64,000 bases of DNA from Xylaria sp. FL1777 (taxonomy: Eukaryota; Ascomycota; Sordariomycetes; Xylariales; Xylariaceae). The notes beneath the pieces were generated by a model. It was not told the origin of the DNA, made no database searches, and saw nothing but the letters and a program-made list of their open reading frames with translations. The stretch covers positions 1 through 64,000 of the forward strand of contig MU400599.1 of the NCBI GenBank assembly GCA_022578965.1, in the 5' to 3' direction. Shown in pieces: positions 12,786 to 25,530 of this stretch. Each line of letters begins with the position of its first letter. Position 1 is the stretch's first letter. The position numbers were made by a program, and so were the translations under genes.

Positions 12786-13354
12786 TTATGGCTGGAATTG
12801 TGACCAATGCTCAGGGGTATAGCCGTCCATGAACTCAACGAAAGTCTCGCCAGCGTTAGCCCAACCTTTGATACCGCCACTGAGGATGACACTTTTCATA
12901 TTTTGGTCACCTTGCTCTTGGATGTGATCATTGAACCAGCCGGCAGCACGAGTCCCGCGGCCGCCCGACGAGCCTGAGTTAAAAATCTTAGTTTTGCTCT
13001 TGACACAGGTTGTGTTGATAAATACTAACCACAAAACCAGATGATATACTGGATGCCAGCATTTTTGAAAAGTTGATACAGCGTCGGGATAGTTGGGAAA
13101 AGGGATTGCGCAGGGAGGTTAATTGCGCCGCGAATTGTGCCACCCTGACATAGATGTGTAAATGGAGAAGCTCAGCAGCCTAGCGAACACGGACGCACCT
13201 CATAATCGTTACGTCGGACATCGACGAGTATGAAGTCGCGTCCAGTATCAGCTGCCCGCAACTTGGCCAGGACTTCTTCGCGCGTGAGTGATGCTGGTTT
13301 GGCAGTTTTTGGGGCTGGAAAAGCTGCATGCCATGGCTGTTCTGGCTCCATCAT
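12786..13354 (-). CDS. rhodanese / Cdc25-like phosphatase, Ych1 or arsenate-reductase (Arc/Acr2) family
   Basis: Single rhodanese-domain protein of 152 aa. Three exons on the minus strand: 13354-13199, 13144-13030 and 12973-12786. The domain begins about residue 22; the DVRRNDYEGGTIRGAINLP stretch is the typical first half, split exactly by intron 1. The catalytic loop is C90-G-S-S-G-G-R96, a CX5R loop as in Cdc25 and fungal Acr2-type arsenate reductases rather than the six-residue loop of sulfurtransferases. The loop itself is split by intron 2 directly after the cysteine codon plus one base. The C-terminal SGGIKGWANAG segment is also typical. Likely reactions are phosphotyrosine dephosphorylation or arsenate reduction; sequence alone cannot choose. 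Two ATGs are adjacent at 13354 and 13351. No arsenite pump gene lies beside it. Confidence 0.88.
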
Positions 13355-15172
13355 CGATATAATACGATATTTCCAGGAGTAGTGTAGTACGATGAACGAT
13401 CCTACCTATAAATACGAGGAAGCACGGCGGAATAGGTACGATGTATGTTTTACACAATATGTCAACTCTTATCAGTGTGAAGAGATGGTCGTTGGAGCTT
13501 TTGGCTGATGAGGAGTTGGCGAACCCACCCTTGTTGTACTGCGTAGACTGCGTAGTACGGTGGATGTCATGACCCTCGCCTGATTGGCCAAAAATCAGTC
13601 TAAATAATGCTATTATTATAACCAGCACGGGATGAATGACAATAGATAGTCGACAAAAGCGGACTCTACCTACTTACTTATACTGTACCTACTCCAGTCT
13701 AGGACTGTCAGCAATTTCATTAAGTCTCAATTTCCGAAATTCTGTGGTGACGAAGAGAGCTGAATAAATTCCACTTGGCGTCCAAGTACCTTGGTATGTT
13801 GTGTCGACAACTCCGCGCTTAGGAATAGCGTCAAGGGTTGGGGTAGCTCAAAGGCACAATGATACAAAACACTGTGCTATTGGAATATCTAGCGCTGACA
13901 GGACGCCAACAGGCCGGAGATGAGGCAACCTGAGTCAGCTGGATTTGGTTCATGGTGAATATATACGAAATAATGAACCGGGCTTCAATAGCGGTGGTTA
14001 GGATACGAGACATGATGTGCAAAGCCTACCGCCTAAAAATTCAATAATTACTTTATACTGTATCTTAGTACCAGTAAGGTACCTAAACCAAGGACTGCAA
14101 CATGCTACAGCCATATTGAACTGAACGGTGTACTGTACAGAGGTAGTAGTATAATGTAATGTACCGGTAGTGTAGCTGGAGTGAGGGTTAGGGAATCTGC
14201 ATTGAAGCCCGAAGAGTGATATATAGTAGGTAGTGTAAGTAGGTATATGAATATTACAAAAAAACACTTGTTGATTAATCTGCTTAGGAAGGGTAGATGT
14301 ATATTTATCTACATATAAATATGTCCGTAGATACAAGCTATTAGGTTGCTACCTAGGTAGTCTAGACATTGTCACGGTGTAGTGGTGCTTTTTCTCAATT
14401 GATGATAAGAAAAAGAAGACGGAAAACATACGATCGCAATCGATAAGACGAAGAATGTATCAGCCAAGCTACGGCGCCAAGGACGAGCTAGAACGTGAGC
14501 AGGCTCTTAGCGCCATGTACAATTGTCAGTGGCGTATGGGCTAGGCCTGATTGGGGGCGGTGCAGCAGCCGAGGCTCTGGGGATTTGCAGTGGCCTGCAG
14601 TGGGCCTGTGTCGCCGTGGCAACGAGCAGTGCAAGCTCTGGGAACGTCAGTCAACAGATGCTGCTGAAATGCAACCGCCCTCGCCACTAATAAGGCCCGT
14701 CTGCATCTAGCAACGGCCATCCTTACCGCATAACCCACAACTCCAAGCTTACCTGCTTCGATTTTTCTTCCCTTCCACCAATTCAACTCCATCTACCTAT
14801 ATCCATCCATAACTATCTATATCTCTCCATCCCAATCCAACTACATCGTCAAATCTAATTTCAACAGCTGCGCACTTGACGCCCGCCTGACACAGGCTCT
14901 ACTTACAGCTTATCTCTAGGTCGCTTGCTAGGTTCCGTATTGCTTGCTGAGGGACAGCTTCCAAGAGCCCCGTTGCCCGGCTAGCCTGGCTTGCGCGCTG
15001 CGCGAGGTGAGTAGCTCAGAGCAGAGCCAACTCCTGTCGTCTCGATGGATATACATACTAACAACAGACGGCCTCGCAGTTTCGGACCCAATTGATAGGC
15101 CCGCTATTTCGACAACTAACCTCTATCGACTATCGACAACAGCAACCCCGTCCGGACTCGACTCACATCACA
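13355..15172. promoter_or_regulatory. divergent upstream region and long leader of the C2H2 regulator
   Basis: The left end is the promoter of the rhodanese gene. From about 14,750 to 14,875 the plus strand is a long pyrimidine-rich run of CCATC, CTAT and TCTC words, typical of the leader just before the transcribed start of fungal regulators. A good 5'-UTR intron candidate runs 15,007-15,079 (GTGAGT donor, TACTAAC at about 15,057, TCGCAG acceptor). No other gene is supported between. Confidence 0.5.
15007..15079 (+). other. candidate 5'-UTR intron of the C2H2 gene
   Basis: The GTGAGT donor at 15007, a TACTAAC-like branch about 20 nt before the end and the TCGCAG acceptor at 15079 make a 73 nt intron about 95 nt before the chosen ATG. 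A closer ACAACAG at 15067 lies too near the branch site. Confidence 0.45.
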
Positions 15173-17623
15173 ATGCTGTCCAATCCGCCACCGAGCGGTC
15201 TTCACGCCCGCCATCGCCAGCACAGACGACAAAACTCGACACCGACAGCATACGAAACCGTGAAGATCGCCCCGAATATGCCCAACATCCAACCAAGCCC
15301 GCTGCGCCCACAGCACACCCAGTACCAGCAACAGCGCTCCAGAGTGCCCCATCGACGAGGCATGAGCCTCGACACTCGGCGCCAGGTGCTGTCGCAGCGA
15401 AGGCAGGGCTACAATATGGTAAGTAATACTAACAACAGCACAGGACCAGCAACCACACCACAGCAGGTGGTGCGAGAAGCGCAGCAGCAACGCATAGCAC
15501 GCCCGGGCCCCCAGCAAGCATACGCGAACGTAGCAACCGACGAGAACTACCTGGTGTCGCCCGGCGCGACACCCCAGCTCCAATGCTTTGACCAGCAATG
15601 GACCGATGGTCTACCGCTTCCCAACGACATGTCCGTTGTATTTGACATGTACGAGGGATCCATGGACGTCGCGGTGAAAGCCGTCAAAGGACATCAGAAT
15701 AGCTACCCCAGCAGCTTGGACTCTGAGTTTGATCTGTTCTCACCAAGCGCCATAGCCACCCCAGCCATGATGAACTTTCAGGATGACTTCACTAGCGTCC
15801 AAGGTTGGATATCCGAGAACGAGACCGGCGGCTTGAAGAGGAGAGTCAGCAACGGAATTGCGGATAGAGTGAACAAATTCGAGAACATGAGCCAAGAGCC
15901 GTTACAACGGCCTCTCACGCCTCCAAGACAGAATGACATCGGCAAGTTCTCTTTCCAAGTATTTCAGTTGACATATCAGCTAATCGATGATTCAGATTAT
16001 TTTCCACTTACGCCTATGGAGACGCCTCAGGCCGGAACATTTGAGCAGACGCAACTCCCACAACGATTTGTTGAGGGCTATGATGAATCCAATGAGGAGA
16101 CTGTGAAGCCTGTTCGGCAACGGGTGAACCGACGATCTCAAACAATATTCGACGAAATGAGACAAGCAACGGAATCTCTGACAATACTGCCTGAGGCAAG
16201 GCGTGTCAACACTATACCTACGACTGGACCTATCGCCCCAGCCTCGACTTCTGCCCCTGAATACCTGGCCATGAATCAGGCGCACAATGTCAATCTTCGC
16301 ATTGATACAGACAATGGTAGATTCCAGGGACCTTCATATCCAGTCAGCGCATGTTCCGAATACTCACAGCACATGTCTCCTGTCACTCCCAACGTGAATG
16401 AGTTTGAAGCCTTTGATTTCAACAAACCCCAGGTTAATGCCCCAGCAGTAGCAAGCGATATCCTTTCAGATACCGCCTCATCATCCTCGACCGAGAAGTC
16501 TTTCGGCGGGGCTTCTCACCACCGACGAACAGAATCAGTTGCTAGTCTAGCTAGTGCTGCAAGTATTGCCAGTATTGATATCGAGAGTACCAAGACGGTC
16601 ACGGGCATTACTCTCGAAGATATTCAACAGTACATCCAGGGTCCCGACCCTAAAGATAATAAGTGGATATGTGTCTTTGAGGATTGCAATAAAAAGTTTG
16701 GCCGCAAAGAAAATATCAAATCCCACGTACAAACGCATCTCAACGATAGACAATTCAAATGTCCGGCATGCCACAAATGCTTTGTTCGACAGCATGATCT
16801 CAAACGTCACGCTAAGATACATACCGGAATCAAACCCTACCCATGCTTATGTGGCAATAGCTTCGCCCGGCATGACGCCCTGACGAGACACAGGCAAAGA
16901 GGCATGTGCATTGGGGCTTTTGAAGGGTCCGCCCCGAAGAACGCCAAACGTGGGCGCCCACGTAAACCAAGACCCGAGAATGAAGAGCGCAGAGAGAAGG
17001 CTAGGCGGACTCGTCGAAAAAACGAGTCGATCTCATCAGTATCGTCACAAGGTACCTGCTCCGATGGTTCGGCCGCCACCTCCCCCGAAGACCACAATGA
17101 TTTTGACATAATGGACGATATTATGGATGTGTCATTAGGGGGAACGACTATGAACCCAAGTAGCCTTCAATCTCTTGGGTCTTCAGCTCCAATGCCCACT
17201 CTTGGTATGGATGAACCCCTGAGTGCCAACTCGCCCTCAACGTCGAGCGTCCACTCGTACGCGTCTCAATTATCACATGCGACGCTCCACTCCGCATCAA
17301 CGGCAGAGACATTACCACCACATCCCGGTTCACCAGCCAGAAGTGTTACCAGTGCATTAAATGACCCACCAGAGCTTACAGATGATTCGTCGCCTCTCGC
17401 CACTCAGTATTTCGACGCAGAACCACACTCAAGCGGTCTCGATGCCATGATTTCTACGGATGCCGATACCTCTACGATCACTAGTCTGATCCCTATGGGT
17501 CCTAGTGATAGTGGTCTCATACTGGAATGCGATATGTTTGGCTCCGACACCAAATTTGACGATTCTTACGATGGTGTAGACATGTTCACTAATAATGACG
17601 ACCTCATCTTTGGAAGCTCTTAA
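15173..17623 (+). CDS. C2H2 zinc-finger transcription factor, Ace2/Swi5-like
   Basis: Three adjacent zinc fingers lie at about 16,666-16,910. The first is a C-X4-C finger with the FGRKENIKSH helix. The second has C-X2-C and FVRQHDLKRHAKIH. The third is the shorter CLCGNSFARHDALTRH finger followed by GMCIGAFEG. This order and spacing match yeast Swi5/Ace2 and their filamentous-fungal homologues, which act in cell separation, morphogenesis and sometimes hydrolase expression; the role here is inferred. The rest is Gln/Ser/Pro-rich and probably disordered, with a basic stretch after the fingers. The start is the ATG at 15173; the frame stays open upstream but has no ATG. Unspliced length is 816 aa. 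A GC-AG intron at 15,942-15,995 (54 nt) probably splices, giving 798 aa. A second, very short intron at 15,419-15,463 would reduce it to 783 aa. Both preserve frame. The gene ends tail-to-tail with the sulfate permease. Confidence 0.88.
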   Translation: MLSNPPPSGLHARHRQHRRQNSTPTAYETVKIAPNMPNIQPSPLRPQHTQYQQQRSRVPHRRGMSLDTRRQVLSQRRQGYNMVSNTNNSTGPATTPQQVVREAQQQRIARPGPQQAYANVATDENYLVSPGATPQLQCFDQQWTDGLPLPNDMSVVFDMYEGSMDVAVKAVKGHQNSYPSSLDSEFDLFSPSAIATPAMMNFQDDFTSVQGWISENETGGLKRRVSNGIADRVNKFENMSQEPLQRPLTPPRQNDIGKFSFQVFQLTYQLIDDSDYFPLTPMETPQAGTFEQTQLPQRFVEGYDESNEETVKPVRQRVNRRSQTIFDEMRQATESLTILPEARRVNTIPTTGPIAPASTSAPEYLAMNQAHNVNLRIDTDNGRFQGPSYPVSACSEYSQHMSPVTPNVNEFEAFDFNKPQVNAPAVASDILSDTASSSSTEKSFGGASHHRRTESVASLASAASIASIDIESTKTVTGITLEDIQQYIQGPDPKDNKWICVFEDCNKKFGRKENIKSHVQTHLNDRQFKCPACHKCFVRQHDLKRHAKIHTGIKPYPCLCGNSFARHDALTRHRQRGMCIGAFEGSAPKNAKRGRPRKPRPENEERREKARRTRRKNESISSVSSQGTCSDGSAATSPEDHNDFDIMDDIMDVSLGGTTMNPSSLQSLGSSAPMPTLGMDEPLSANSPSTSSVHSYASQLSHATLHSASTAETLPPHPGSPARSVTSALNDPPELTDDSSPLATQYFDAEPHSSGLDAMISTDADTSTITSLIPMGPSDSGLILECDMFGSDTKFDDSYDGVDMFTNNDDLIFGSS
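15942..15995 (+). other. candidate GC-AG intron, 54 nt
   Basis: The GCAAGT donor is the normal form for GC-AG introns. An AGCTAAT branch-like site lies about 20 nt before the TTCAG acceptor. Removal keeps the frame and turns a hydrophobic run inside a polar region into RQNDIDYFPLTPMETP, a smoother reading. Confidence 0.6.
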
Positions 17624-18430
17624 TTTTCCTATGGCTACTTTCTATGTTCAATGTCTAATTCGACAGGGAGACATTGAATGGTAATGTGGCGACGCTCATG
17701 CTGAATTGTAACGACTAATCACTAGGCACGGTGCTAAAGATAATGGATGTATGATAGCTAGATCGGTGCAGACAAAAAGGCGACTCATGTTGTTGGGTAA
17801 TGGGTGGGTTGATTTGGAATGGCGTGATGTATAACTGGCGGATAGGTCGTACGGGCGTTTCATGGATGAAAGAGTGAACCAGCTTATTAGAGACACTGGT
17901 GAAAAGGGTTTATGGCGGTGGCTTATTCTACGTGGGGTTGAATCAAATGAGTTCCAGTTGAGAGTTTTACCGCGAACAAACAAAATGGGAAAGTCGAGAA
18001 AAACATGCCAACCATTCAAACGGACCATCCATTGAAGGACGAATTGTTATCTGAGTCTTACTAAGCGATGTGCCTCTACCCATGGCTGGTTTATGAGTGA
18101 TCCTTATTGGCACGCAGGTAAACGAGTGCAGGCTATTTATACTACGTATGTTCTGTCATTAAGAACTCAGCGGCATCTATAACGGATAGGCAGGTTCAAA
18201 CGGCTAGACTACTAAGAAGCGATTTTCCCTGTATGAATCTTACGGTGTCTCAGGAATACGTTTAATACTCTGTATAGCTAAAAAGGCACCAGCAGGGCAT
18301 CCGCTTTTGAAAGCATTGTAAAATCCAACAATGCGAAGACAGCACAGCTCTCTACGAGTACTGGGTATCGTGTATTGAATTATAAGCATAAAACCAATCA
18401 GCCGAGCCCAGTTTTTAAATCATGGTCTTC
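17624..18430. other. convergent intergenic region
   Basis: This is the 3' flank of both the C2H2 gene (+) and the sulfate permease (-). It should hold their terminators. No gene is supported. Confidence 0.5.
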
Positions 18431-21027
18431 TCACGAGATCTTGTGACGAACAAGAGTCCCTTCGACGTTCCCAATTGCTGTCTCGACAGCAGTAGCAACA
18501 TCAAGGTGGAAATATGGCCGATTAACACCTTGTAGGGAAACCAGCTTCTCCGGCACCCCATTGAGCCTGGCGGCACCGTCCCGGCTCGACGATGATATCC
18601 GATCTGCCGAGCCGGCCTCAACGTCCTTCTGAGCAACCACGACGATCTGCTTCTCGGAATCATACAGACCCTCAGAAGCTGCAACACTAAATATCGGCTT
18701 CCAGTAGGTATTCTCTGCGGAGGCTTCTGCCGAGACACGGGGGAAACCAAATCCTGAAGCGGCCAAAGCGCGACGCGTCCAGCGATTGCTGACATTGGCA
18801 ATGTGCCATTCAGCGCGGTCCGGGTAGGTATGGTGATCCAATTGGGTCCGCGTGTCGATGAGACCTTGGATGGATGTAACGTCGATATTGTTCACGGATG
18901 AGAAGTCAAGTATAAGGGAGCGGAGTATAGGGCGGTCGTCTACGGCATTAGTTATTTTGCCACGACGGGGACCTGGGTTGTTCCAAGGACGATCCTGTAC
19001 GGCTTATTAGCTTTAGTTTCCCATTATTATATGGAGACAAGAGGTAGGGCCACCGTAACATCGGATTTTCACTTACGCCTATCTTTTCGAAACGGTTGAG
19101 TGTTGTAGGACGAGTATTGTTTTGAATGTGCGCTACCAACTCATCCATGTAGTGGGCCGTATTTGTGTAGTTGAAGCCCTCGCTGAATCGGTAGACGAAG
19201 ACTCCAGGGTACGGGTTGCGGATCGTGACACTTTTGTTTGAGCCATCTCGACGCTCTAGCGGGAGGAATGCCTCTCGTTTCGTCGTCGTTGTCGTCGTCG
19301 CGTCACTCGCGTCGCTTGACACGCGATACACGTCAACCTTTCCCAGGAAGCTACTGTGCGCCTTCGCGAGGCGAAGCAACAGCAGTGCCGCCGATGCGGC
19401 AACCACAAAGTAAACGCCGGTTTCAATATCTGTAAAAACCATGATAAGAACGCAGGCGAAAAACAATACCACCTCGATCGGCGATACCTGCCAGAATTGA
19501 TAGACGGTCGCGGGAGGGGTGAGAAGATCGCCGACTGCGTGGATAATGAGACCCGAAAGACTCGCCATGGGAATGTAGAAGAAGACCTTAGTGAGTGCGT
19601 ATAGAGCTAGCACGACGAGAAGAGCAGTCCACAGACCAGCGAGCGGCGTTCTCACGCCAGCCTTGGCCTTGATCGCAGTACGCGAAAATGAGCCCGTGGC
19701 AGGGTATGCGCCTAAGAACGGCCCGAACACGTTTGTGAAGCCTATAGCGACGAGTTCCTGAGACGGATTGATGACGTAGTTATTTAGTCTACCGAAGGAC
19801 TTTGAGATGGCAATGTGCTCGATGATTAACACAATAATCGTCGCCGGCAGGTCTGGGGCAAACGCAGATATTAGCTCCGTGGTGATCTTGGGTGCTCCGT
19901 GAACTTGGAAGCCTACACATGATCCAAGGTTAGCCAATCTGATAGATTGAGGGTTTTCATCGAACTCTGTGAATAAGACATACCGCTCGGGACTGTCCCA
20001 AGGATAGAGAACTTGGCCTTCTTCGAGTCAGTGATGTCGCGGTTCGCCAGCCAGCTGATGAGTGTGTAGAGTAAAATGACAAAGGCCAGTCGAAGGGTTC
20101 CGACGAAGAACCACGTCTTCTTGCGGGTGGGCTGGCGTCGCGCCATGTAATTGCAGAACCACCTGAGGGTATAGAGCAGGAACAAGGTCGTTAGGCCTAT
20201 CGCAGCGTCAAGCTTAGCAGTGGGCAGCGCACGCAGCGTATTAATAATAATTAAGTAAGTCGCGTCGCGAGTATTAACACCGCTGACTCCGAGCAATTTA
20301 GGAACCTGTCCAACGGCGATGCTAAGAGCAGCACCCGTCATGAAAGAGCAGATACCAACAAGCGGGATAAACTCGACGAGCCAGCCCAGGCGCACGAGGC
20401 CGATGAAGAGTAGGACGGCGCCAGCGATTACACTCAGACCACGCGCAATCTCCTCGGGAGTGAACTCGGGATGCACCTCTGTGACACGTGCAATAATTCG
20501 TCCGACCAGTGTCGACATTACAGCCACAGTACCTATGGTGATGTCTTTGGACGTTGCAAATAGAAAGTACAGAATGAACCCAACAAAAGAGGTGTAAAGA
20601 CCATACTCGGGTTTCAATCCAGCCAGTAGGGCGTATGCCATTCCTTGCGGAACAACAACGAATCCTACTGTTATTCCGGCAACTACATCACCGAATAGCC
20701 ACTGGCAATTAAGTTAGGATATGATTTTCATAGGACAGCAGTAATAGGGGCTCAAGAGTTGAAGCTCACTGTCAGATTGTAATGGAATATCCATTGAAGG
20801 AAAGGAAACAAGCTGTAAAGATACCGGCCAACCCCGGCCAAGGTCGGCCTGTGTTCAAGCAGGTACTCCTTCACTGTGGGCTCTGTCTCATAATACGGAT
20901 CAATCGACCGAGATTGAAGGTTCGACGCCGCAGACTGGAGAAGAGTAGATGGTTCTGCCTTATACCGTTCGTCGACGTCGATACCGACGACCTTCGCGAG
21001 GCCGCGGCCGACCTTGTTGCCCGCCAT
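18431..21027 (-). CDS. SulP-family sulfate permease with STAS domain
   Basis: Plasma-membrane sulfate transporter of the SLC26/SulP type, probably a proton symporter. Four exons on the minus strand: 21027-20770, 20701-19984, 19912-19077 and 18994-18431, giving 791 aa, a normal length. The hydrophilic N-terminus holds a family-like YKAEPS and the TVKEYLLEHRPT segment. The membrane core begins at WLFGDVVAGITVGFVVVPQG and includes the PEYGLYTSFVG and NVFGPFLGAYPATGSFSRTAIKAKAG signatures. The C-terminal cytosolic STAS domain starts about residue 550 (PGVFVYRFSEGFNYTN) and includes LILDFSSVNNIDVTSIQGL in exon 4. Splice signals are canonical (GTGAGC, GTATGT, GTAAGT donors). In fungi such permeases are usually induced by sulfur limitation; no regulator site was identified. 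The start at 21027 is the first in-frame ATG. Confidence 0.95.
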
Positions 21028-24000
21028 CCTGCTAATTGTTTATATTCACAGAGTCTTATAGGCGAAACGAATGAATCGAGGTTGATGAAGGTCTTGTAGA
21101 GTATGGGGGCCTGCTGCTTAAGCTTCGCTACCAACTTAAAAGTTCAGCTGCAGATGCTCTCTTCTGGTTGCATATGTGATCGGCCATTCTCTCGCAAGGA
21201 CCGCGGCGCGGACATCGTCTCTATTATAGTATTCTATCGAGATCAGAATATGTGTAAAAATGCACGGCGTGTCGTACAGCCATAGTGATGCCCATTAGCC
21301 TGCCCAGACAACACAAGCAATCGTTAAGCATGCCACCAAGAAGCCAGGGCTTGTTGCCCAGATCTTAGAATACCTCTACACCATCGGAGCAAAATAATCA
21401 ACCTCTAGGACCGCCCTAGGGTTCTGGGTCGCTCGATTTCCTCGGATCAGCCGCATTCATGCATCCATTCCCCCTAGCCCAACACACGTGAGATGATCAT
21501 GACAGCCTCCTTAGCTCGTTCCCAGACTGGCGGGACGACAGCTGAAGAATTGCTTTTTTTGTCTAGCCATTGTAATTCTGCGTCTAGTAGATAGATTATC
21601 GACGTTGATATGCATACTAACGGTGAGGACCGGCGGAAGTCCCAGAGCGGCGATAGGGGTCGGGGACGTGTGGCGCAACGCTAAGTATCACGACATCAGA
21701 GTCCCAAATGACGACCCATCCACACGCGCTTGTCTTGCTACCCTCCAAACGAAGATATCATCCCTGCTCAGTGCCCCAGTTCCCAGTGGGATGGTAAAGT
21801 CTAAAATGTAGGTACTATAAGGAGCAGCTGCTCCCCCAGTCTGAATCTGCTGCGCTAATTCTATGCCGGTATCGCTCACTGCTGCAACCCCAAGGTTCAG
21901 ATTTAAGAAAAGTAATACGTACGTATGTGAATTAGGTACAGAGATAGACACAGTATGTATTGGTGACCAAACTTCAAATATATTCCTCTTGTGCCTAATT
22001 TTTAGGTACCGTTACCTACAACCATGATTAGTATAACGACTTACTTTACCCTCCTAGTTATATGGGGGAGAGTATAGGTGTAATGAACTGCAATTACTTG
22101 ACACCCCCGTGATCATTGGGAGGTAAATAAAATAGACGTCTAGGCCAAGTAGAGATATTGCATGGCGGATCTATGTGGACCAGACCGTTCAGCTGCCACT
22201 GCAAAGATAATATACATCTCCGTGGACTCTTCAACCCTCCATCCAAATACGGTGTGCCATTTGCCTCCCGATGACGCGAGCATATCGGCTTGTCCCGTTC
22301 AGCTTTGGGAGATCCCTGGCAATAGTTTTTTGCCGCGTTTGATCTTGTTTAAATATAGCTCTAGCACACTAAATCAAGGTAGGTTTGTGTGGGGGATTCG
22401 CCAGCTCCCGTGCTAAGATAGATCTAAGTATAATGATGGGTATCTGGACTAGCCACTTAGCATTCCAGATAGGCGAGAGAGGTGGCTCTCTGGTGTAGAG
22501 CATGAATCGACTTAAATCCCGAAAAGTTCGGCGATCAAAATGCGCATGTTAGGTATACGCGAGCATCGGACCCTTTGCCACTATAGACAGTTTAAAACGC
22601 TTAATTTCGACGATGACGATACGGAAGAGCATGAAACAAAAGTCATAGCGTTCGAAAGCATGTCCAGCTATCATCTGGCTACCAAAACAGAGAGCATAAC
22701 CGGTTTGCACATTGTTAGCAGAGATCACTGGTGTGTAGTTCTGGACTCTTTGCCTATGTAGCAACGTATACACCACAGCCTACCGCTAATTCTCGGGGTC
22801 TCCTGCTTGCCGGTGCTGTTTCCTCGAAATATTAAAATTACATAATGAGCGTGGGGTATTTGCTAGGTTGTAGGAATACTAAGTCCTAGCTATTATTTAT
22901 ACTTGTGGCTTGTCAGTCACAAGAAGAGGGAATTATAGGCGAATGGTCTAACCATCGCTGAAGAACTATTTCTTCTTGAGGCATTAAACCTCACTTTTAA
23001 AGATCAGCACATCTTTCATCTAACTCTTTACATAAATTCTGATGGTAATCGAGCTTAGGATTATAATACCTGATTCAAGGGAGTTGGGGGTTCGAGAGTG
23101 CTTTACGGTTAAGGAAAAGGAACAAGTCTTAGAGATCTACAAGACTAGAGTTCTACAGCGATTTTCACTACCCTTGTTACCAGCTGCCTCGGAGTACCCA
23201 AAATCTAAAATATAGGTACTCCTTTCTAAGTATTCTAACTGCTTGCTTGATCGTATTGTAGTATGGGAACTCAGGAAAACTGCGATGCTCGTGTTCCGAA
23301 ATCGGTAATGGGATATAATTCGATGATATAGGGCATTATAGATAACTAAATGAGATTACGTGGAAGATCTCTCGTCGTCAGGGTTTCTTTTCTATGGCTT
23401 AAGATTCACACTAGATTGTGACTGTACTTAGGTAATACAAAACTTTTCTGAACTCTCTGTGGCATTTTCGTTGTTCCACAAGCCCGTATTCCTCGTACGG
23501 CAGCACAGCATATCCCTTAATTAAATTCTATAGGTTTACTAAATGCCGATTTTATGCAAATACTTATCCTATATAGTAACATTATCATTTACTCCGTGAC
23601 TTCAACTTTGTCAGGGGATATAGTCACATATAGACCCCTGGGCTTCTATATAGTAGATTTGGTGTATTTATACTAGACTGTTCTCCTGACTGGTATTAGG
23701 AAGCCCTAAGGGCCAATTGACCAACTTACCTCTGACTAACCCCTTTTACACCTGCTGTGTGACTGCGTACGGGCTACCTACTCACTCCAGGACAACAATC
23801 TCTTGCCGCAAACTAATAAAACAAACTTCAACACGAGGGCTACTTTGTCCGACACAGAATCATATATAACTACCTATATATACAGTATATTATTACGGAA
23901 TTCACGTACTATTCGCAGTATCACGTGCGAGCAGTCAATAGGGGTAATGTTTGGCTTGACTTCATTCGCTCTAACCCCGCATTTTGGTTATGTCAAGTAA

Positions 24001-25499
24001 CTTTGAACTACTATGTACTCTGAGCGTATTTTTATGAAATTAGGAGAATAAGCTACTAAGAATGAGTCCGCTGATCAATCAGCACACCAAGTTAGACATC
24101 GAATTGGAAGTAGTAGATGTATGCGGGCTGGAAATCTTGTACCCCAAGTTGCTCACGCTTATCCAGCAGTTTGAGACGAGTTGTTATAATGCACACAGTA
24201 ACACAATGGTAATCGTTATTCTCTCTCTCTCTTTTTATTTTATTTTTTTTAAAATGGAAATCTCAGCTAATGTTAAATTCTTAACTGTAACCCAGTCAGC
24301 TTATCGGCAGCGCAGCCGCAAGCGGTCTCGGTGTACAACTAACATAGCCTACCTCACAGCAATTCGCTGACTCATAGGGGGATATCATCATCCGATTCAA
24401 TAGGATAATATGAAACCGGGTATTCTGGAATGACTCAAATACCGCTGCATAAATAACACTCTTCGATAAGCTGCTTTCGTTAGGCGAGATGCGTGTGAGA
24501 TTTCCTTTCGGAGTGACCGTAACTGCGACAGCTAACCCTGAAAGTTGAGGAAATGCCCATACTAGAATCCTTACAGTTCTTCCCCTAAGTATTGTAAATA
24601 TACACAATTATACAAGGAGCCTAGAAGTACACGAAGCGGCTTCTCAATAGCCCACTGCTTATTATTCCGACAATCATAATGGAGCCGGCCTCTTCTTGAA
24701 TATATATAGATTATTGGATCACGTAATGTCGAGTCAATTATAGGAAAGTCTTCCATTAGCCTTTTCATATTCAGTTGCTTAGTCGACTAAGTCGTCTTAT
24801 ATGACTATCTTGATTGGCTGACACTTAAATTTAAAGATAGTTTAGCCTCATGTCGTTGTTACTGGCACCAGCCAGTACTAAACAATCGGCTTGGCTAATC
24901 CAGATCTGGGACGAGCCGCAATGCTCATATAGTATAGGTATACTGACTTTCATGTAGGAACAGCACATCAATTGTACAGCGCATGGAATTCCACTATGAA
25001 CGAAGTGTACGTGTTCTCAACTAAATGAAACTGTATAATAATTGGTATTGACAGACGTGTTTCTTAGTTCAGATTTAAACACACATTGTTTTAATAAATG
25101 TATACCCGGAAAGTCAGCGGGAGCCAACTTGACGGCATTGAACTCTAGGATTCGATCGATTTAGACTAAAACTTTTGTTAAACAAGTATCAACTCGGTCG
25201 CTTGAAGGGTCGGTGCACAATGAGGTTTCCGTGGTATCAACCGTGCACTCTCGATTTGGAGTGCTGGAATATCATCGACCGAAGACTCGATCTGATAAGA
25301 AATGATAGCAGCGCAAGTCGTATGTTATCTCGATAAATCAGCGGAATTTTGGTTTACAATTCTGTACTAGACTAGGTACATGCATGGTAATGTAGTATGG
25401 TAATATGTAGCCATGCTGCATGCTCGTGCATCTGAGACCAGAAGCACGGGCCGAGGGCACGGATAAGCAGGTCATCCTTGAAGCTGGAAGACCCAGTTC

Positions 25500-25530
25500 G
25501 GCGGTACCACTGTTTTGGCGGTACCACTGT
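25500..25530. repeat. two direct copies of GGCGGTACCACTGT
   Basis: Exact 14 bp copies at 25,500-25,513 and 25,517-25,530, so the period is 17 bp. It is a local duplication of unknown function. Confidence 0.8.
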
